Source of the DNA: Gordonia oryzae
Lineage (GTDB): Bacteria > Actinomycetota > Actinomycetes > Mycobacteriales > Mycobacteriaceae
Reading direction: 5' to 3'
DNA length: 64,000 nt
Assembly: GCF_003797185.1 (NCBI RefSeq)
Contig: NZ_RKMH01000009.1
Coordinates: 124,001 to 188,000 of the forward strand
Shown: positions 48,137 to 57,500 of the stretch, piece after piece
How positions within the stretch are numbered: position 1 is the first letter of the stretch
Layout of the letters: each line of letters opens with the position of its first letter
Program-made: the position numbers and the translations under genes
The notes under the pieces: generated by a model
What the model was told of the DNA's origin: nothing
Database searches by the model: none
Seen by the model: the letters and a program-made list of their open reading frames with translations, nothing else

Positions 48137-50242
48137 CTACTGCTCGGGTTCCATGTTGATCGGCGGCGGGGTGGGACCACGTCCGGCACGCTTGAGGAGT
48201 ACCCCACCGACCACCATGGCGGCGCTGACCGCCAACCAGAGGACCAGGATCCACAGGTTCTTCGACCACGCGTCGGCGCCGTCGAAGTAGGCGATGCGTT
48301 TGAGCGCCTCAAATCCGTTGGACGTCGGCAGGATCGGATGCAGCACCCGATAGAACGCCGGCGCCATGTCGGTGCCCACCGCTATGCCCGAGGATGAGAC
48401 GCCGAGGAAGATGAGTACGAGCATGCTGACCACCATCATCAGTGGCCCGATGAGCATCGACCCGCCGAGCTGGAACAGGCCGCACGTCAGGGCGATCACG
48501 AACAACGTTGCCGCGACCGCGATCTCGTTGTGGTGCAGGATGCCGATCCATTGGTAGCTGATGAGGACCTGCGCGAGGGCGCACACCGCCGAGATCACGA
48601 CGATCGCGCCGACTTGCCATCGCAGGCCCAGGCCGCGGCCCAGCATATAGGCGATCATCGCGCTCAGGTAGCCGCCGAGGATGGCTCCGAGGCCGAGGTA
48701 GAGCACGCCGGCACCGACGAGGTCGCTCGTGGGCAACGGCGCGATGTCGTCGACCTGTAGCGTCTTGCCCGACGACGCTGCCACCGGACCGAAGGTCTGC
48801 TTGACCACCTGTGTGGCCTGCAGGTTGCCGGCACCGGCGATGGTGAGCGTTGCGGTCGCGGGATCGTAGGCGCCGCGGATCTCCAGCTGGTGCAACTGGT
48901 TTCGCGCGGTATCGGCATCAGGGACCGACGTGAAGTCGAACCCGTTGCCGGTGACCTTCTCGAGCTGGGTCGTGAGCTGTTGTGTCACAGCCTGATCAGT
49001 GCCGACGATGGCGACCTTCATCTCGTGCGGCGTCGGGTTGTGAAACAGTCCGATGAAGGTGAGCGGCAGGCAGGTCACGAGGAAGATCGGGACCACGGCG
49101 GCGCCGGCCAGTGCCTTGCGCCGCGCGTGCTGTGCCGCGGTGACCTCCCGATTGTCGCCGAAGAAATGCTGGAAGCCGGGGCCCTGGAGGCTGTTCTCCT
49201 CCGGCTTGGCCGAGTGACGCATCGCCGCCAGGGCGATCATCACCATTCCCAGCAGTGCCCACAGTGCCAGGGTGGACAGGGTGGCGCCCATACCGGCGTC
49301 GGGGAAGTAGATGAGTCGTCGCAGACCATCGAGCAGTGCCGGGGTGGGCAGGATTCGGTTCATGGTGCCGAGGAAGCCGGGCACCATCTCGGCGGGTATC
49401 GCCGCGCCCGAGGCCGGTATTCCCATCAGCACCATGATAAATACGGTCGGGATGATCGCGAGTGGTCCGATGAGCCGCATGGATCCGAGGTGGAAACACC
49501 CCACGGTGAGCAGACCCGCATACGCGAGGAGCGCGGCTTTGATGAATCCGGAATCGAGGCTGCCGTACACCGAGTAGGCGATGAAGGTCGGAATCGTGGT
49601 GAGCAACGCGCCGAAGACCGCCAGAAGTATGAGCTCGACCCGCAGGCTCAATCCGCCCACCGCGATGCGCAGCGCCGACGCGAACGAGAAACCGCCAAGG
49701 ACCGCAGCCAAGCCGACGAAGAGCAGTGAGTTGGCCAGTTTGTCGTTGCCGTTCGGCGGGATGACGTCGATGACGTTCACCGGTCTGTCCGGATTCTGTT
49801 TCTTCGCAACGGCACTCAGGAACGACTCGGCCGTGTTGCTGGCTATGGGTCCGCCCGCCGACGCCACATAGATATCGTTGGTGGCCGGGTTCCAGGCACC
49901 CCGGATGGCGAGATTGTCGATCGCCGCGCGAGCCGCTCCCGGATCCGCGACGGTACTCACCGCGAAGCTGCCGTCGGACTGGGTGGTGATCGCCGAGGCA
50001 ACCTGCTGGGAGGTGCTCGTGTCGCCGATGATCGCCACCTTCATGTCGTGTGGCGTCGGGGAGTGCAGCCCCCAGCTGTAGAGAAGCGGCATGACCACCA
50101 TCATGAAGATCGGGAAGATCAGCGCGCCCAGGAAGACCTTCTTGGGCGATCGGGGGTCGGGTGGGAACGGGCTGGTGTCGTCACTTGGCAACTCGGCCGA
50201 ACTGTCGTCGGAACTAGTTGTCGGGTTGGCTGTTTCGCTCAT
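48137..50242 (-). CDS. Duplicated YhgE/Pip-like (DUF3533) membrane protein
   Basis: A 701-residue protein made of two homologous halves. Each starts with a membrane helix, then SPTPHDMKVAIIGD or NPTPHEMKVAIVGT, an extracellular domain of about 130 residues with a RGAWNPAT or RGAYDPAT segment, and five helices ending near the ILPTPALLDGLRRLIYFPDAG and ILPTSNGFEALKRIAYFDGAD blocks. This is the ABC-2-like plan of the YhgE/Pip and DUF3533 families; phage-receptor and export roles are known for relatives. ATG 50242 follows GAGG. The divergent TetR gene probably regulates it. Confidence 0.75.
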   Translation of the reverse strand: MSETANPTTSSDDSSAELPSDDTSPFPPDPRSPKKVFLGALIFPIFMMVVMPLLYSWGLHSPTPHDMKVAIIGDTSTSQQVASAITTQSDGSFAVSTVADPGAARAAIDNLAIRGAWNPATNDIYVASAGGPIASNTAESFLSAVAKKQNPDRPVNVIDVIPPNGNDKLANSLLFVGLAAVLGGFSFASALRIAVGGLSLRVELILLAVFGALLTTIPTFIAYSVYGSLDSGFIKAALLAYAGLLTVGCFHLGSMRLIGPLAIIPTVFIMVLMGIPASGAAIPAEMVPGFLGTMNRILPTPALLDGLRRLIYFPDAGMGATLSTLALWALLGMVMIALAAMRHSAKPEENSLQGPGFQHFFGDNREVTAAQHARRKALAGAAVVPIFLVTCLPLTFIGLFHNPTPHEMKVAIVGTDQAVTQQLTTQLEKVTGNGFDFTSVPDADTARNQLHQLEIRGAYDPATATLTIAGAGNLQATQVVKQTFGPVAASSGKTLQVDDIAPLPTSDLVGAGVLYLGLGAILGGYLSAMIAYMLGRGLGLRWQVGAIVVISAVCALAQVLISYQWIGILHHNEIAVAATLFVIALTCGLFQLGGSMLIGPLMMVVSMLVLIFLGVSSSGIAVGTDMAPAFYRVLHPILPTSNGFEALKRIAYFDGADAWSKNLWILVLWLAVSAAMVVGGVLLKRAGRGPTPPPINMEPEQ

Positions 50243-50404
50243 CACGAACCTCACTGAGAGGACTGGTTGTGGATCTGGGTGTCGGAGGTCTCCGGGGCGC
50301 GCGAGCCGCGATGCCGGATGCGCCGGTGAATCCGACGGAGAACCGCTGATGACGGCAATGCTAGCGCTGTCATAGACACTTGTAAACAACAGGGTGGTGG
50401 CTGC

Positions 50405-50410
50405 TAGTGT
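50405..50410 (+). promoter_or_regulatory. -10 element of the tetR gene, leaderless start
   Basis: TAGTGT, seven bases, GTG 50418. Upstream, CACTTGTAAACAAC at 50375-50388 is AT-rich and may be part of a TetR operator. Confidence 0.4.
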
Positions 50411-50417
50411 TCGGGGC

Positions 50418-50990
50418 GTGGCATCCCGGTCAGCCAGCCTCGATCCACGGGCGGAGAAAGCCCGCGGTGAACTGAAGGCTGCCGCGTGGCGGTTGACACT
50501 CGACCGTCGCGTGGAAACGATCTCGGTGAGCGACATCGTGCGGCTCTCTGGCGTGAGCCGTCCGGCCTTCTACCTGCACTTCACCGATCGTGACGACGCG
50601 ATCGTGGCCGCGGTGGTCGATCGGCTCGACGAAGCCGTCGATGTGGATGCCGGTCCACAGGAGGTGATCGCGGCGCTGATGGGCTTCGTCGTCGACAACA
50701 TGGAGTGTTACCGAAATCTTTATCCCAGTCTGGCTTCTCAGCGATGTGCAGAGGTCTTTCGGTCGCGGCTGCGGCCGCAGTGCGAGGAGATCGTCGTGAG
50801 TCTGCGTTCGGGCGTCAATGGGTCGGGATCGGTCTCCGCGGACACACTGACCACATTCCTGCTCGGCGGCTTCATGGAGATACTCGCGGCGTGGGCCGCA
50901 TCCCCGGGGGCTGTTCCGCCCGACGAGCAGGCGTCCACGCTCCTGGCCGGTTTGACGCAATTGGCCGAAGGGCGCGGTACGCGCCGCTGA
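50418..50990 (+). CDS. TetR-family regulator
   Basis: A 190-residue regulator with a TetR helix-turn-helix (ISVSDIVRLSGVSRPAFYLHFTDRDDAIVAAV) and a C-terminal domain with the TetR_C_33-like ending FLLGGFMEILAAWAAS. The start is GTG 50418, seven bases after a -10 element. It is divergent from the duplicated YhgE-like gene with 175 bases between start codons, the usual arrangement for a local efflux or envelope regulator. The ligand is unknown. Confidence 0.85.
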   Translation: MASRSASLDPRAEKARGELKAAAWRLTLDRRVETISVSDIVRLSGVSRPAFYLHFTDRDDAIVAAVVDRLDEAVDVDAGPQEVIAALMGFVVDNMECYRNLYPSLASQRCAEVFRSRLRPQCEEIVVSLRSGVNGSGSVSADTLTTFLLGGFMEILAAWAASPGAVPPDEQASTLLAGLTQLAEGRGTRR

Positions 50991-51052
50991 AGTGCTCGGC
51001 GGTTTATCGCACGTCATGGGATCGGTCGTGACACCGCGCACACCCATGATGC

Positions 51053-51082
51053 TCGGTATCGGTATCGGTATCGGTATCGGTG
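51053..51082 (+). repeat. Hexanucleotide repeat TCGGTA x4.5
   Basis: Four perfect TCGGTA units and a fifth ending in G. It lies in the decay region upstream of the oxidoreductase fragment. Confidence 0.9.
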
Positions 51083-51230
51083 ACGCCGACGGCCGCGGCG
51101 ACGGGGTGATGCTGGTCGGCGACGTCGTCGGACTTGCGAGAAGCTATTGCAGCCGTGGGCTTTCCGCAGTGCTACACGTCTACCGAGGTGACGATCACCT
51201 CCGCGCCATCGGGCCGTTCAGCGCCGACGC

Positions 51231-51518
51231 GTGGACCTACCTGCAGAGCCGGTTTGCTGGGCGGCCATCGATCTCGGTGTTGCTCCCGATCGGAGCAATA
51301 CGATCATCGATGTCGCGGCCGTCGAGGAATTCGGCGTCAAGAGCGACGGCCATGCGCAGGCACAGAGTGCGGCTACGCTGCGCCGGCTCGCATCGTCGAT
51401 CGCGGCTGGAGAGCTCATGATCCCGGTCGCCGCCACCTACCCATTGGCTCAGGTGCGCGAGGCTTACCGAGACCTGGTGAAGCGCCACACGCACGGAAAG
51501 ATCGTGCTGATCCCGTGA
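51231..51518 (+). pseudogene. C-terminal fragment of an MDR-family NADP-dependent oxidoreductase
   Basis: The fragment reads DLGVAPDRSNTIIDVAAVEEFGVK, LRRLASSIAAGELMIPVAATYPL, VREAYRDLVKRHTHGKIVLIP, which is the end of a zinc-free quinone oxidoreductase-like protein. The nucleotide-binding core and N-terminal domain are absent; the 230 bases upstream are in other frames and not recognisable. No ribosome-binding site. It is a remnant. Confidence 0.7.
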
Positions 51519-51545
51519 CGGCGCACGCTCATCGACCGTCGGAGG

Positions 51546-52203
51546 CCAGGATCTGACACGCACACGCCACCCAGGTCGCGCGCCAGGATCGGAGCCTGCA
51601 TCCGTGACTCCAGTCCGAGTTTCATCAACCCCGCGACACGTGCGTCTTCACCGTCGCCTCGGTGATGAACAGCGTCGACGCGATCTCCGCGTTGGCCAAA
51701 CCATCTCCAAGGCACCGCAATACGTCTCCCTCGCGGGCGGTGAGATCGTCGAAAGTGGTGGGCGGGGGAGTGGGCGAGCCGCCGGGCGTGGTCCGGACGG
51801 CGTCGACGACGCGGCGGGTGACCTCCGGCGACAATGCCGCGTCACCACGCACCACGGCGCGAACGGCTTCGATGATGGCTTCCGCCGACGCCGTTTTCAG
51901 CAGAAGGCCACTCGCCCCGGCCCGCAGCGCGCCGAAGACGTACCCGTCGAGGTCGAAGGTCGTGAGGACGACGACCGGGCAGATAGTCTCGCCGACAATC
52001 ACTTCGGTGGCGCGGAAGCCATCGGTCCCGGGCATCCGGACGTCCATCAGTACGACGTCGGGGCGTAGCTCGCGGGCGCCGGTGATCGCCTGGTCGCCGT
52101 CGATGGCCTCCCCGATGACGTCGATCCCCTCGTCCGGCTCGAGCATCATCCGCAGCCCGGCCCTGATGGCGGCGTGGTCGTCGGCGATCAGGATCGTCGT
52201 CAC
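51546..52203 (-). pseudogene. NarL/LuxR-type response regulator, frameshifted near its end
   Basis: The receiver domain is intact (LIADDHAAIRAGL, phospho-accepting Asp54 in VVLMDVRMPGTDG, VVLTTFD, GLLLKTA). The LuxR helix-turn-helix starts LTAREGDVLRCLGDGLANAEIASTLFITEATVKTHVSR, then a one-base change near 51630 causes a stop at 51625. In the next frame the family ending follows directly: GLMKLGLESRMQAPILARDLG. About 25 residues that complete DNA binding and dimerisation are lost. The GTG start overlaps the stop of the kinase remnant (GTGA). A sequencing error is possible. Confidence 0.75.
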
Positions 52204-52775
52204 GGGTGGAACGTCTCTGCTTCGAGGTGAGCTGTTGGAAGCGTTGCAGTGACCCGGAATCCGTCGGCGTCGCGCTTGACGCTGAGCCTTCCGCCGACCG
52301 CGTGGGCGCGAGTGCGCATGTCGACCAGGCCGCGTCCGGTGTGACGATCGCCGGCCCGATGGTGATCGTGATGGGCAGCGAGTCGATTACAGATGTCGGG
52401 GACCAGGGCGTCATCGGTATGGGTGATCCTCACTCGAATCGGTTGTCCCGGTGCATGTGTGGCAGCGTTGGTCAGTGCTTCGGCGACGATGCGGAACGCG
52501 GCGATGTCGACGACCGGCGGTAATGCATCGACGCCGTCGGCGGCGGTGATCGTGGCCGGTATCTCCATGGTGATGTCGGTGCCGGACTCGGCGATCGGTT
52601 CGGTCAGCCGATCGATACGTCGCAGACCGGCAGTGGTGTGTCGGCCGTCGGTGCTCTGCTCGCTGCCGTCGGAGAGCAGGTCGATCAGCCCGCGCATCTC
52701 GGTCAGCGCCTCCACGCTGCTCGTCCGGACCGCGGCCAACGCCTTCCCCGTGAGGGCGGCGTTCTGCGCGCCGGG
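52200..52775 (-). pseudogene. 3' part of a NarL-type sensor histidine kinase
   Basis: From about 52775 the minus strand encodes AALTGKALAAVRTSSVEALTEMRGLIDLL, the end of a HisKA_3 domain, and then a HATPase domain with FRIVAEALTNAATHAPG and GRGLVDMRTRAHAVGG. The phospho-accepting His and all membrane helices are missing; upstream codons belong to unrelated sequence. It would have been the partner of the adjacent response regulator. Confidence 0.72.
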
Positions 52776-53268
52776 CTGTCGATTCGGTACATCCTGCGCA
52801 GACGCCGGGCGTCGACGGTGGTGTTGGCGCTGGTGCCGTTGGTGGACCTGTTCTTGCTCGCCGCTGTGGCCGTAGACCTTTCGCACGGCACCGAGGTCAC
52901 GACGGTGTACCGGCTGGCCGGGATCTATCTCGGTGTCACCGTGGCCTTCGGCCATTCGATCATCACCCTGGGCCGACGCACGCTTCGCCCACTGGTTCGC
53001 AGATGCACCGGCGCCGGCCCGACCACCTCGCGGCGGTGCTGCCGCCATGCGCCACGAGTTGGTGCTGTTCGGGCAGTGGCTGATCGCGGCAGCGATCGCC
53101 GCGGGCGCGGTGTTGCTCCTGTCGGTGACCGTGGCCGACGATCAGCAAGCCGCCGAGCTCCGTGGGACATTCGGGATACTCGGAGTGGTCACCGTCATCT
53201 GGTTGGTGACCGGTCCGGTTTGGCAGTTGTTCTTCGACGGCCGACGACCAGGATGGGGGAAGCGGTGA
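52776..53268 (+). pseudogene. 3' part of a membrane protein, frameshifted
   Basis: The plus strand encodes SIRYILRRRRASTVVLALVPLVDLFLLAAVAVDLSHG and YRLAGIYLGVTVAFGHSI, then changes frame near 52970 to WADARFAHWFADAPAP, HELVLFGQWLIAAAIAAGAVLLL and LGVVTVIWLVTGPVWQLFF. These are helices of an actinobacterial membrane protein of unknown function. The start is missing and abuts the truncated kinase. Confidence 0.65.
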
Positions 53269-53287
53269 GGTCGGGGTTGGCCTGATG

Positions 53288-53361
53288 TTCGACAACCTTT
53301 CCCCGATGGGCGAGGGGGCCTGCCCCGCCCGATAGTCGAGAATCTCCCCCCGATGGTCGAG
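53288..53361. repeat. Two direct 27-bp repeats
   Basis: TTCGACAACC-TTTCCCCGATGGGCGAG (53288-53314) and GTCGAGAATC-TCCCCCCGATGGTCGAG (53335-53361) share about 20 positions. They lie in the 204-base gap after the decay region. Confidence 0.6.
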
Positions 53362-53472
53362 CAGCCCGTCCTACCCTGATACCCGAGACCCCCGGTGGAG
53401 AGAGGGGGCGGTCGTGATCGGGTGGCTGTCATGGTCACTGGGGATAGGGGCAGTCGTGACCGAGCGGTGTCG

Positions 53473-55068
53473 CTACTCCAGACGACTGGCCCGTAACTCG
53501 TGGCCCTTCGACGTCAGGCAGCGGCCGGTCGGCAGATCCCATTGCCAGCCATGCAGATTGCACGTCAGCTTCTCGCCCTCGATCACGCCGAACTTGCTCA
53601 GGTCCGCTTTGAGGTGCGGGCATCGACGCTGGATCTCCCAGCCGTCCTTGGTGATCGACGCCGAGTCGTCATGCGCCTCGGAGAACCAGCCGTCGGCGTA
53701 GGCGATCCGCTCGTCGGTGAGGCACTTGAAGAACGTGTAGAGGAATTCGTTGTAGCCGCCGATGCGCCACGTGGTGAACCGCGTGGAGAGGAAGATCGTA
53801 TTGACCCAGTCCGGTTCGTCGTCGCGCAGCACGGTTCGTACGATCTCCGGGACGATCCGGAAACCGTAGCGGTACTTGCCCTCTCCCTCCTTGGGTTCGC
53901 GCACGATGCGGTTGGGGAAGTCCAGGACGACGGTCTCCTCGCCCATCACGAGGCCGACCGGATAGCCGATGCCATCGCAAATCAGGTCCGACGCGGCCAT
54001 GATCGGCTCGAACAGCTTCTTGAGTTCGGGGAGCAGTGGGTCGCCTTCGGCAGGGGCCCAGGTGGCCTTCTCCGCGGCGATGGCCGGGGCGAACTTCTCC
54101 TTCATCCGCTCGAGATAGGCCTGCTTGTTCTCGCCGAAAACCTCATGCGGCGCATAGGGATGGTTGATCTCGTTGAGTGTCGACCCGGTGAAATCGGCGA
54201 TCGAGCCGGAGACCATCATCAGCCCGCGGTGCTTCTCGCCGTCGTCGGTGCCGTGGATACGCATCTGTTCCAGGAACGTCTGCTGATCCGGGAAGATCGA
54301 CGTCACATCGCCGGGGCGCGGGTTGTCGGCATCCTCGATCCCGGAGCCGAAGTCGTTGAGCGAGAACAGGTCCTCGTCGAGGAACATCGGCGGGCCGGCC
54401 GAGGGCACCACCCAGGTCGCACCGACCTGCTCGATGTAGGAGCGGGCACGATCCATGCCACGCTGGCGCTTTTGCGCGGCAAAGTTGGCCTTGGACCTGC
54501 GGGGGATGTCGTAGACCATCGGATACCAGATCGCCCCGGAATACTGCAGCAGGTGGACGTCGACGTGCCCGAACTGCTCGCCGATGACGTCGAGATCGAT
54601 GGGCCGGGCGTCGTTCATGTTGAACACCGTCGTCTCGCCGTCGGAGACGACGAGTCCTGAGTCGCCGATGGGCCCATCGGCAGGGGCGCGCAACGCGATG
54701 ATCATCACGTCGAGTGAGCCCTTCGGGCCGTCGATGGTGACCTTCTGTGAGTCGGTGGTCTCGACGAACTTGGTGAAGCCGAGCTTCTCGAGCTCACGCC
54801 TCAGGTCGGGGACCGGGTAGTCGGGCAGCAGGACCGTCGCGTCCTTGCTGACGTGCTCGCGCAGGTTCCGTTCGTCGAAATGGTCGCGATGTAGATGTGA
54901 AACGTAGAGGTAGTCGCAGTGCCCGAGACTTGTCCAATCCAGTTCCGAGTTGTCGGGGAAGGGCACCCAGGACGCGAAGTAGGCGGGAGTGGTCCACGGA
55001 TCGCAAAGAATCGACCCGGCGGTGGTCTGGATGTGGAATCCGGCGTGACCGATGCTGGTGATCTGCAC
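53473..55068 (-). CDS. Metallo-beta-lactamase fold protein with C-terminal Rieske domain (Rv3818 type)
   Basis: A 531-residue protein. The N-terminal MBL-like domain has SHLHRDHFD (about 57-65) for metal binding, then a conserved middle, and the C-terminus is a Rieske 2Fe-2S domain with C-P-H in QRRCPHLKADLSKFG and C-x2-H in LTCNLHGWQW. The same fusion is known from Rv3818, whose function is unclear; CMP-N-acetylneuraminate hydroxylase has related parts in the opposite order. It is probably an iron-sulfur oxidoreductase or hydroxylase. GTG 55068 follows GAAAGG by six bases. Confidence 0.85.
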   Translation of the reverse strand: MQITSIGHAGFHIQTTAGSILCDPWTTPAYFASWVPFPDNSELDWTSLGHCDYLYVSHLHRDHFDERNLREHVSKDATVLLPDYPVPDLRRELEKLGFTKFVETTDSQKVTIDGPKGSLDVMIIALRAPADGPIGDSGLVVSDGETTVFNMNDARPIDLDVIGEQFGHVDVHLLQYSGAIWYPMVYDIPRRSKANFAAQKRQRGMDRARSYIEQVGATWVVPSAGPPMFLDEDLFSLNDFGSGIEDADNPRPGDVTSIFPDQQTFLEQMRIHGTDDGEKHRGLMMVSGSIADFTGSTLNEINHPYAPHEVFGENKQAYLERMKEKFAPAIAAEKATWAPAEGDPLLPELKKLFEPIMAASDLICDGIGYPVGLVMGEETVVLDFPNRIVREPKEGEGKYRYGFRIVPEIVRTVLRDDEPDWVNTIFLSTRFTTWRIGGYNEFLYTFFKCLTDERIAYADGWFSEAHDDSASITKDGWEIQRRCPHLKADLSKFGVIEGEKLTCNLHGWQWDLPTGRCLTSKGHELRASRLE

Positions 55069-55207
55069 GTTTGGCCTTTCGGAGGGGGTGCGCGGGGCTG
55101 CGCGCGGTGACGCGTTGCCCGTCCAATCTATCGACCCGCGCTGAACCCGGCGTGGGCCCTCGGTACCTGGTGGGGTCTCCGGTGGCTCGAGCGTGGTCTC
55201 CGATGGC

Positions 55208-55942
55208 TCAATGGCCGTCGCGTACCAGGAACTTCGGATGATCCAACCGCCATGTCACGATCGCGATGATCGCAGTGACCACCGCGAGCGTGGCCAACGA
55301 ATTGTGCTCCCCGAACACCGTGAACAACGCCCCGCCGATCGCGGCGCCCGACAGGAAGCCTGCATAGGTGGTGGCGTGGGCCACCCAGCTCCATCGTTTG
55401 ACGCCCGCGAGGTGTAGGCCTGCGCCTTGACCGATCTTCACCAGGGTCCCGGTGACGTACGACAACGGCATGACCACCTCGCCCTTGCGGCTGATGGACG
55501 TGTTGAGAGCGCCGAGGCCGAAGGCCAGACACAGCACCGGGCCCGCTCCGTAGTCCTGGTCGGTGGTGTTGATCGCCGAGTCCCACACGTAAGCAGTCGC
55601 CGTGGAAGCGGCGGTCAACACGGTAGCTCCATGACGTGCCTTGCTCCACAGCGTGATTCGAGCGAGGGTGGCGACCACAACGCCGCAGCAGAAGGCGACG
55701 ACGGTGGCCAACGCGGTGAATCCCAGATGGTGGGCGCCCCGAAAGTGTTCGAGGACCATTCGCTCGGTGTTGCCGGTCATGAATGTCACATACCAGCCGG
55801 CCGAATAGAGCCAGGCCGCTGCGCCGGTCGCGCCGGCGAGCGCGGCGAGCACTGCGGCCAGGATCATTTCGCGGAAGTCGTAGAAGGGGCCGAGTACCGC
55901 GCGGGTGGTCGCGACGGCCGATTGCAGTTCGGTGGTGGGCAT
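55208..55942 (-). CDS. YoaK/DUF1275 family membrane protein
   Basis: A 244-residue protein of five to six helices. The family pattern is visible in AGWYVTFMTGNTERMV near 48-63, GLGALNTSISRKGEVVMPLSYVTGTLVKIGQG near 145-176 and the final TWRLDHPKFL. The function of DUF1275 is unknown; it has been suggested to be a transporter. ATG 55942 follows GGAGAGG. Short GGTCTCCGGTGGCTC-like repeats lie downstream (55175-55207). Confidence 0.82.
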   Translation of the reverse strand: MPTTELQSAVATTRAVLGPFYDFREMILAAVLAALAGATGAAAWLYSAGWYVTFMTGNTERMVLEHFRGAHHLGFTALATVVAFCCGVVVATLARITLWSKARHGATVLTAASTATAYVWDSAINTTDQDYGAGPVLCLAFGLGALNTSISRKGEVVMPLSYVTGTLVKIGQGAGLHLAGVKRWSWVAHATTYAGFLSGAAIGGALFTVFGEHNSLATLAVVTAIIAIVTWRLDHPKFLVRDGH

Positions 55943-56091
55943 GAACCTCTCCGGGGCAGGCTGGGCGTGCGTCGGGCGGGGTCGAGCGGAACATCGTCGA
56001 GTTGAGCGATGGCATAAGGCCGGGCTGGTCAAGAACTCTCGGTAGGACTTCGGTTCGGCCGGGCCTGCGGATGAGCGGGGTGGCGATGAGT

Positions 56092-56187
56092 TCGGTCACT
56101 GCGGCGGAGTCGCTTGGTGTCACTGCGGCGGAGTCGCTTGGTGTGACTGCGGCGGAGTCGCCTGGTGTGATTGCGGCGTCGGCGTGA
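56092..56187 (+). repeat. Four tandem 24-bp units upstream of acyltransferase 1
   Basis: Units of GGTGTSACTGCGGCGGAGTCGCYT at 56092, 56116, 56140 and 56164; units 2 and 3 are nearly identical and the first and fourth are more degenerate. The array ends 4 bases before the -10 element of the acyltransferase gene. Confidence 0.85.
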
Positions 56188-56191
56188 CCAC

Positions 56192-56197
56192 TAAGCT
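56192..56197 (+). promoter_or_regulatory. -10 element of acyltransferase 1, leaderless start
   Basis: TAAGCT, six bases, ATG 56204; no ribosome-binding site. Confidence 0.45.
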
Positions 56198-56203
56198 TGC
56201 CCC

Positions 56204-56986
56204 ATGGAACCCGTGTACTCCACCGTGATCACCGCGGCGCGACTGTTGTGGCTGGCCGAAGGTCTGAAGTTCAGCATCTCCGGTGTCGAGAACGTGCCCC
56301 AGTCGGGTCCGGGCGTGGTTGCGATCAATCACACCGGCTACCTGGACTTCACCTACGCCGGCATTCCAGCGTATCTCCAGGGTAAGCGGTATGTGCGGTT
56401 CATGGCCAAGAAAGAGGTCTTCGACAATCGGTACTCGGGTCCGATCATGCGTGCGCTCAAGCACATTCCCGTTGACCGGGCCAACGGGGCGCAGAGCTAT
56501 CACGACGCGGTCGGCTACCTCAAGAGCGGCGAGCTCGTCGGTGTGTACCCGGAGGCGACGATCAGTCGCAGCTTTGAGCTCAAGGAGTTCAAGTCCGGGG
56601 CCGCGCGCATGGCCCTCGAGGCCGACGCCCCGATCATTCCGACCGTCATCTGGGGTGCCCAGCGGGTGTGGACAAAGGGCCATCCCAAGCGTCTGGGCCG
56701 GACCGGCTACCAGATCGCGATCGGCGTGGCCGAACCGATCGAGCCCGTCGGTGATGCTGAGGCGATCACCGCGCAGTTGCACAAGGTGATGGGCGAGAAG
56801 TTGTTCGAACTGCAGGATGCCTATGGCGAGCACCCGAAGGGTGAGTTCTGGGTGCCCGCCCGGCTCGGCGGATCGGCGCCGACACTCGAGGAGGCCAACC
56901 GGATGGACGCGCAGGAGCAGGCGGCCAAGGCCGCCCGGCGGGCCGAGCTCGATCAGCAGGGTGGGGATCGGGAGCCGGGCGCTTAG
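56204..56986 (+). CDS. PlsC-like phospholipid/glycerolipid acyltransferase 1 (Rv3816c type)
   Basis: A 260-residue acyltransferase of the 1-acylglycerol-3-phosphate type. The catalytic H-x4-D is His43 and Asp48 in INHTGYLDF; substrate blocks are VPVDRANGAQSYH-like IPVDRANG and the V-Y-P-E-A-T-I-S-R-S phosphate-binding motif. ALEADAPIIPTVIWGAQRVWTKGHP follows. The charged Ala-rich tail (about 225-260) is typical of the mycolata Rv3814c-Rv3816c group. The acyl acceptor may be lysophosphatidic acid or a mannoside. It is transcribed from its own repeat-rich promoter region. Confidence 0.87.
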   Translation: MEPVYSTVITAARLLWLAEGLKFSISGVENVPQSGPGVVAINHTGYLDFTYAGIPAYLQGKRYVRFMAKKEVFDNRYSGPIMRALKHIPVDRANGAQSYHDAVGYLKSGELVGVYPEATISRSFELKEFKSGAARMALEADAPIIPTVIWGAQRVWTKGHPKRLGRTGYQIAIGVAEPIEPVGDAEAITAQLHKVMGEKLFELQDAYGEHPKGEFWVPARLGGSAPTLEEANRMDAQEQAAKAARRAELDQQGGDREPGA

Positions 56987-57500
56987 CCGCACCAGCCCGA
57001 CGGTGATGGCGGTGGCCCGAGGGTCGCGCTCGGGAACCGCCGGGGGTCATTGGGCGGTCTATCCTCGGAAGAGACGGTCGGCCTCGACTATTCCGTGACG
57101 GTGCTATACGGCGCGACCGAGGCGGCCCGGCGAGCGGCTCGCGATCACCCTGGTACCGCGGGCGATCCGGCGCCAGCACTTGTCGCATCGGCGCTGGACG
57201 GATCGATCGGCTCCGACCCGAGTCTCGCCGATCCGGTGGTGGAGACCGTTCGCGGACTTCCCGTTCGGCATGTCACCCTGGAGCGTGACCGCTCGCCGGA
57301 CTCGGCTGGCTCTCGACGTACTCCGCTCCCGCGGCATCGAGGTGCCGCGTCAGATGCTTCGCGCCGACTACACCGACACCGCCGCCTGGGTGTTCTCCCG
57401 CCCGACATCACCACCGTCGGTCTCGCGCCGCGTAGCACCCGGTGGATCACGGTGCGGGCCATCTGCGACGTCATCGAGGCGCGAAAGCCTGGTCCCACGC

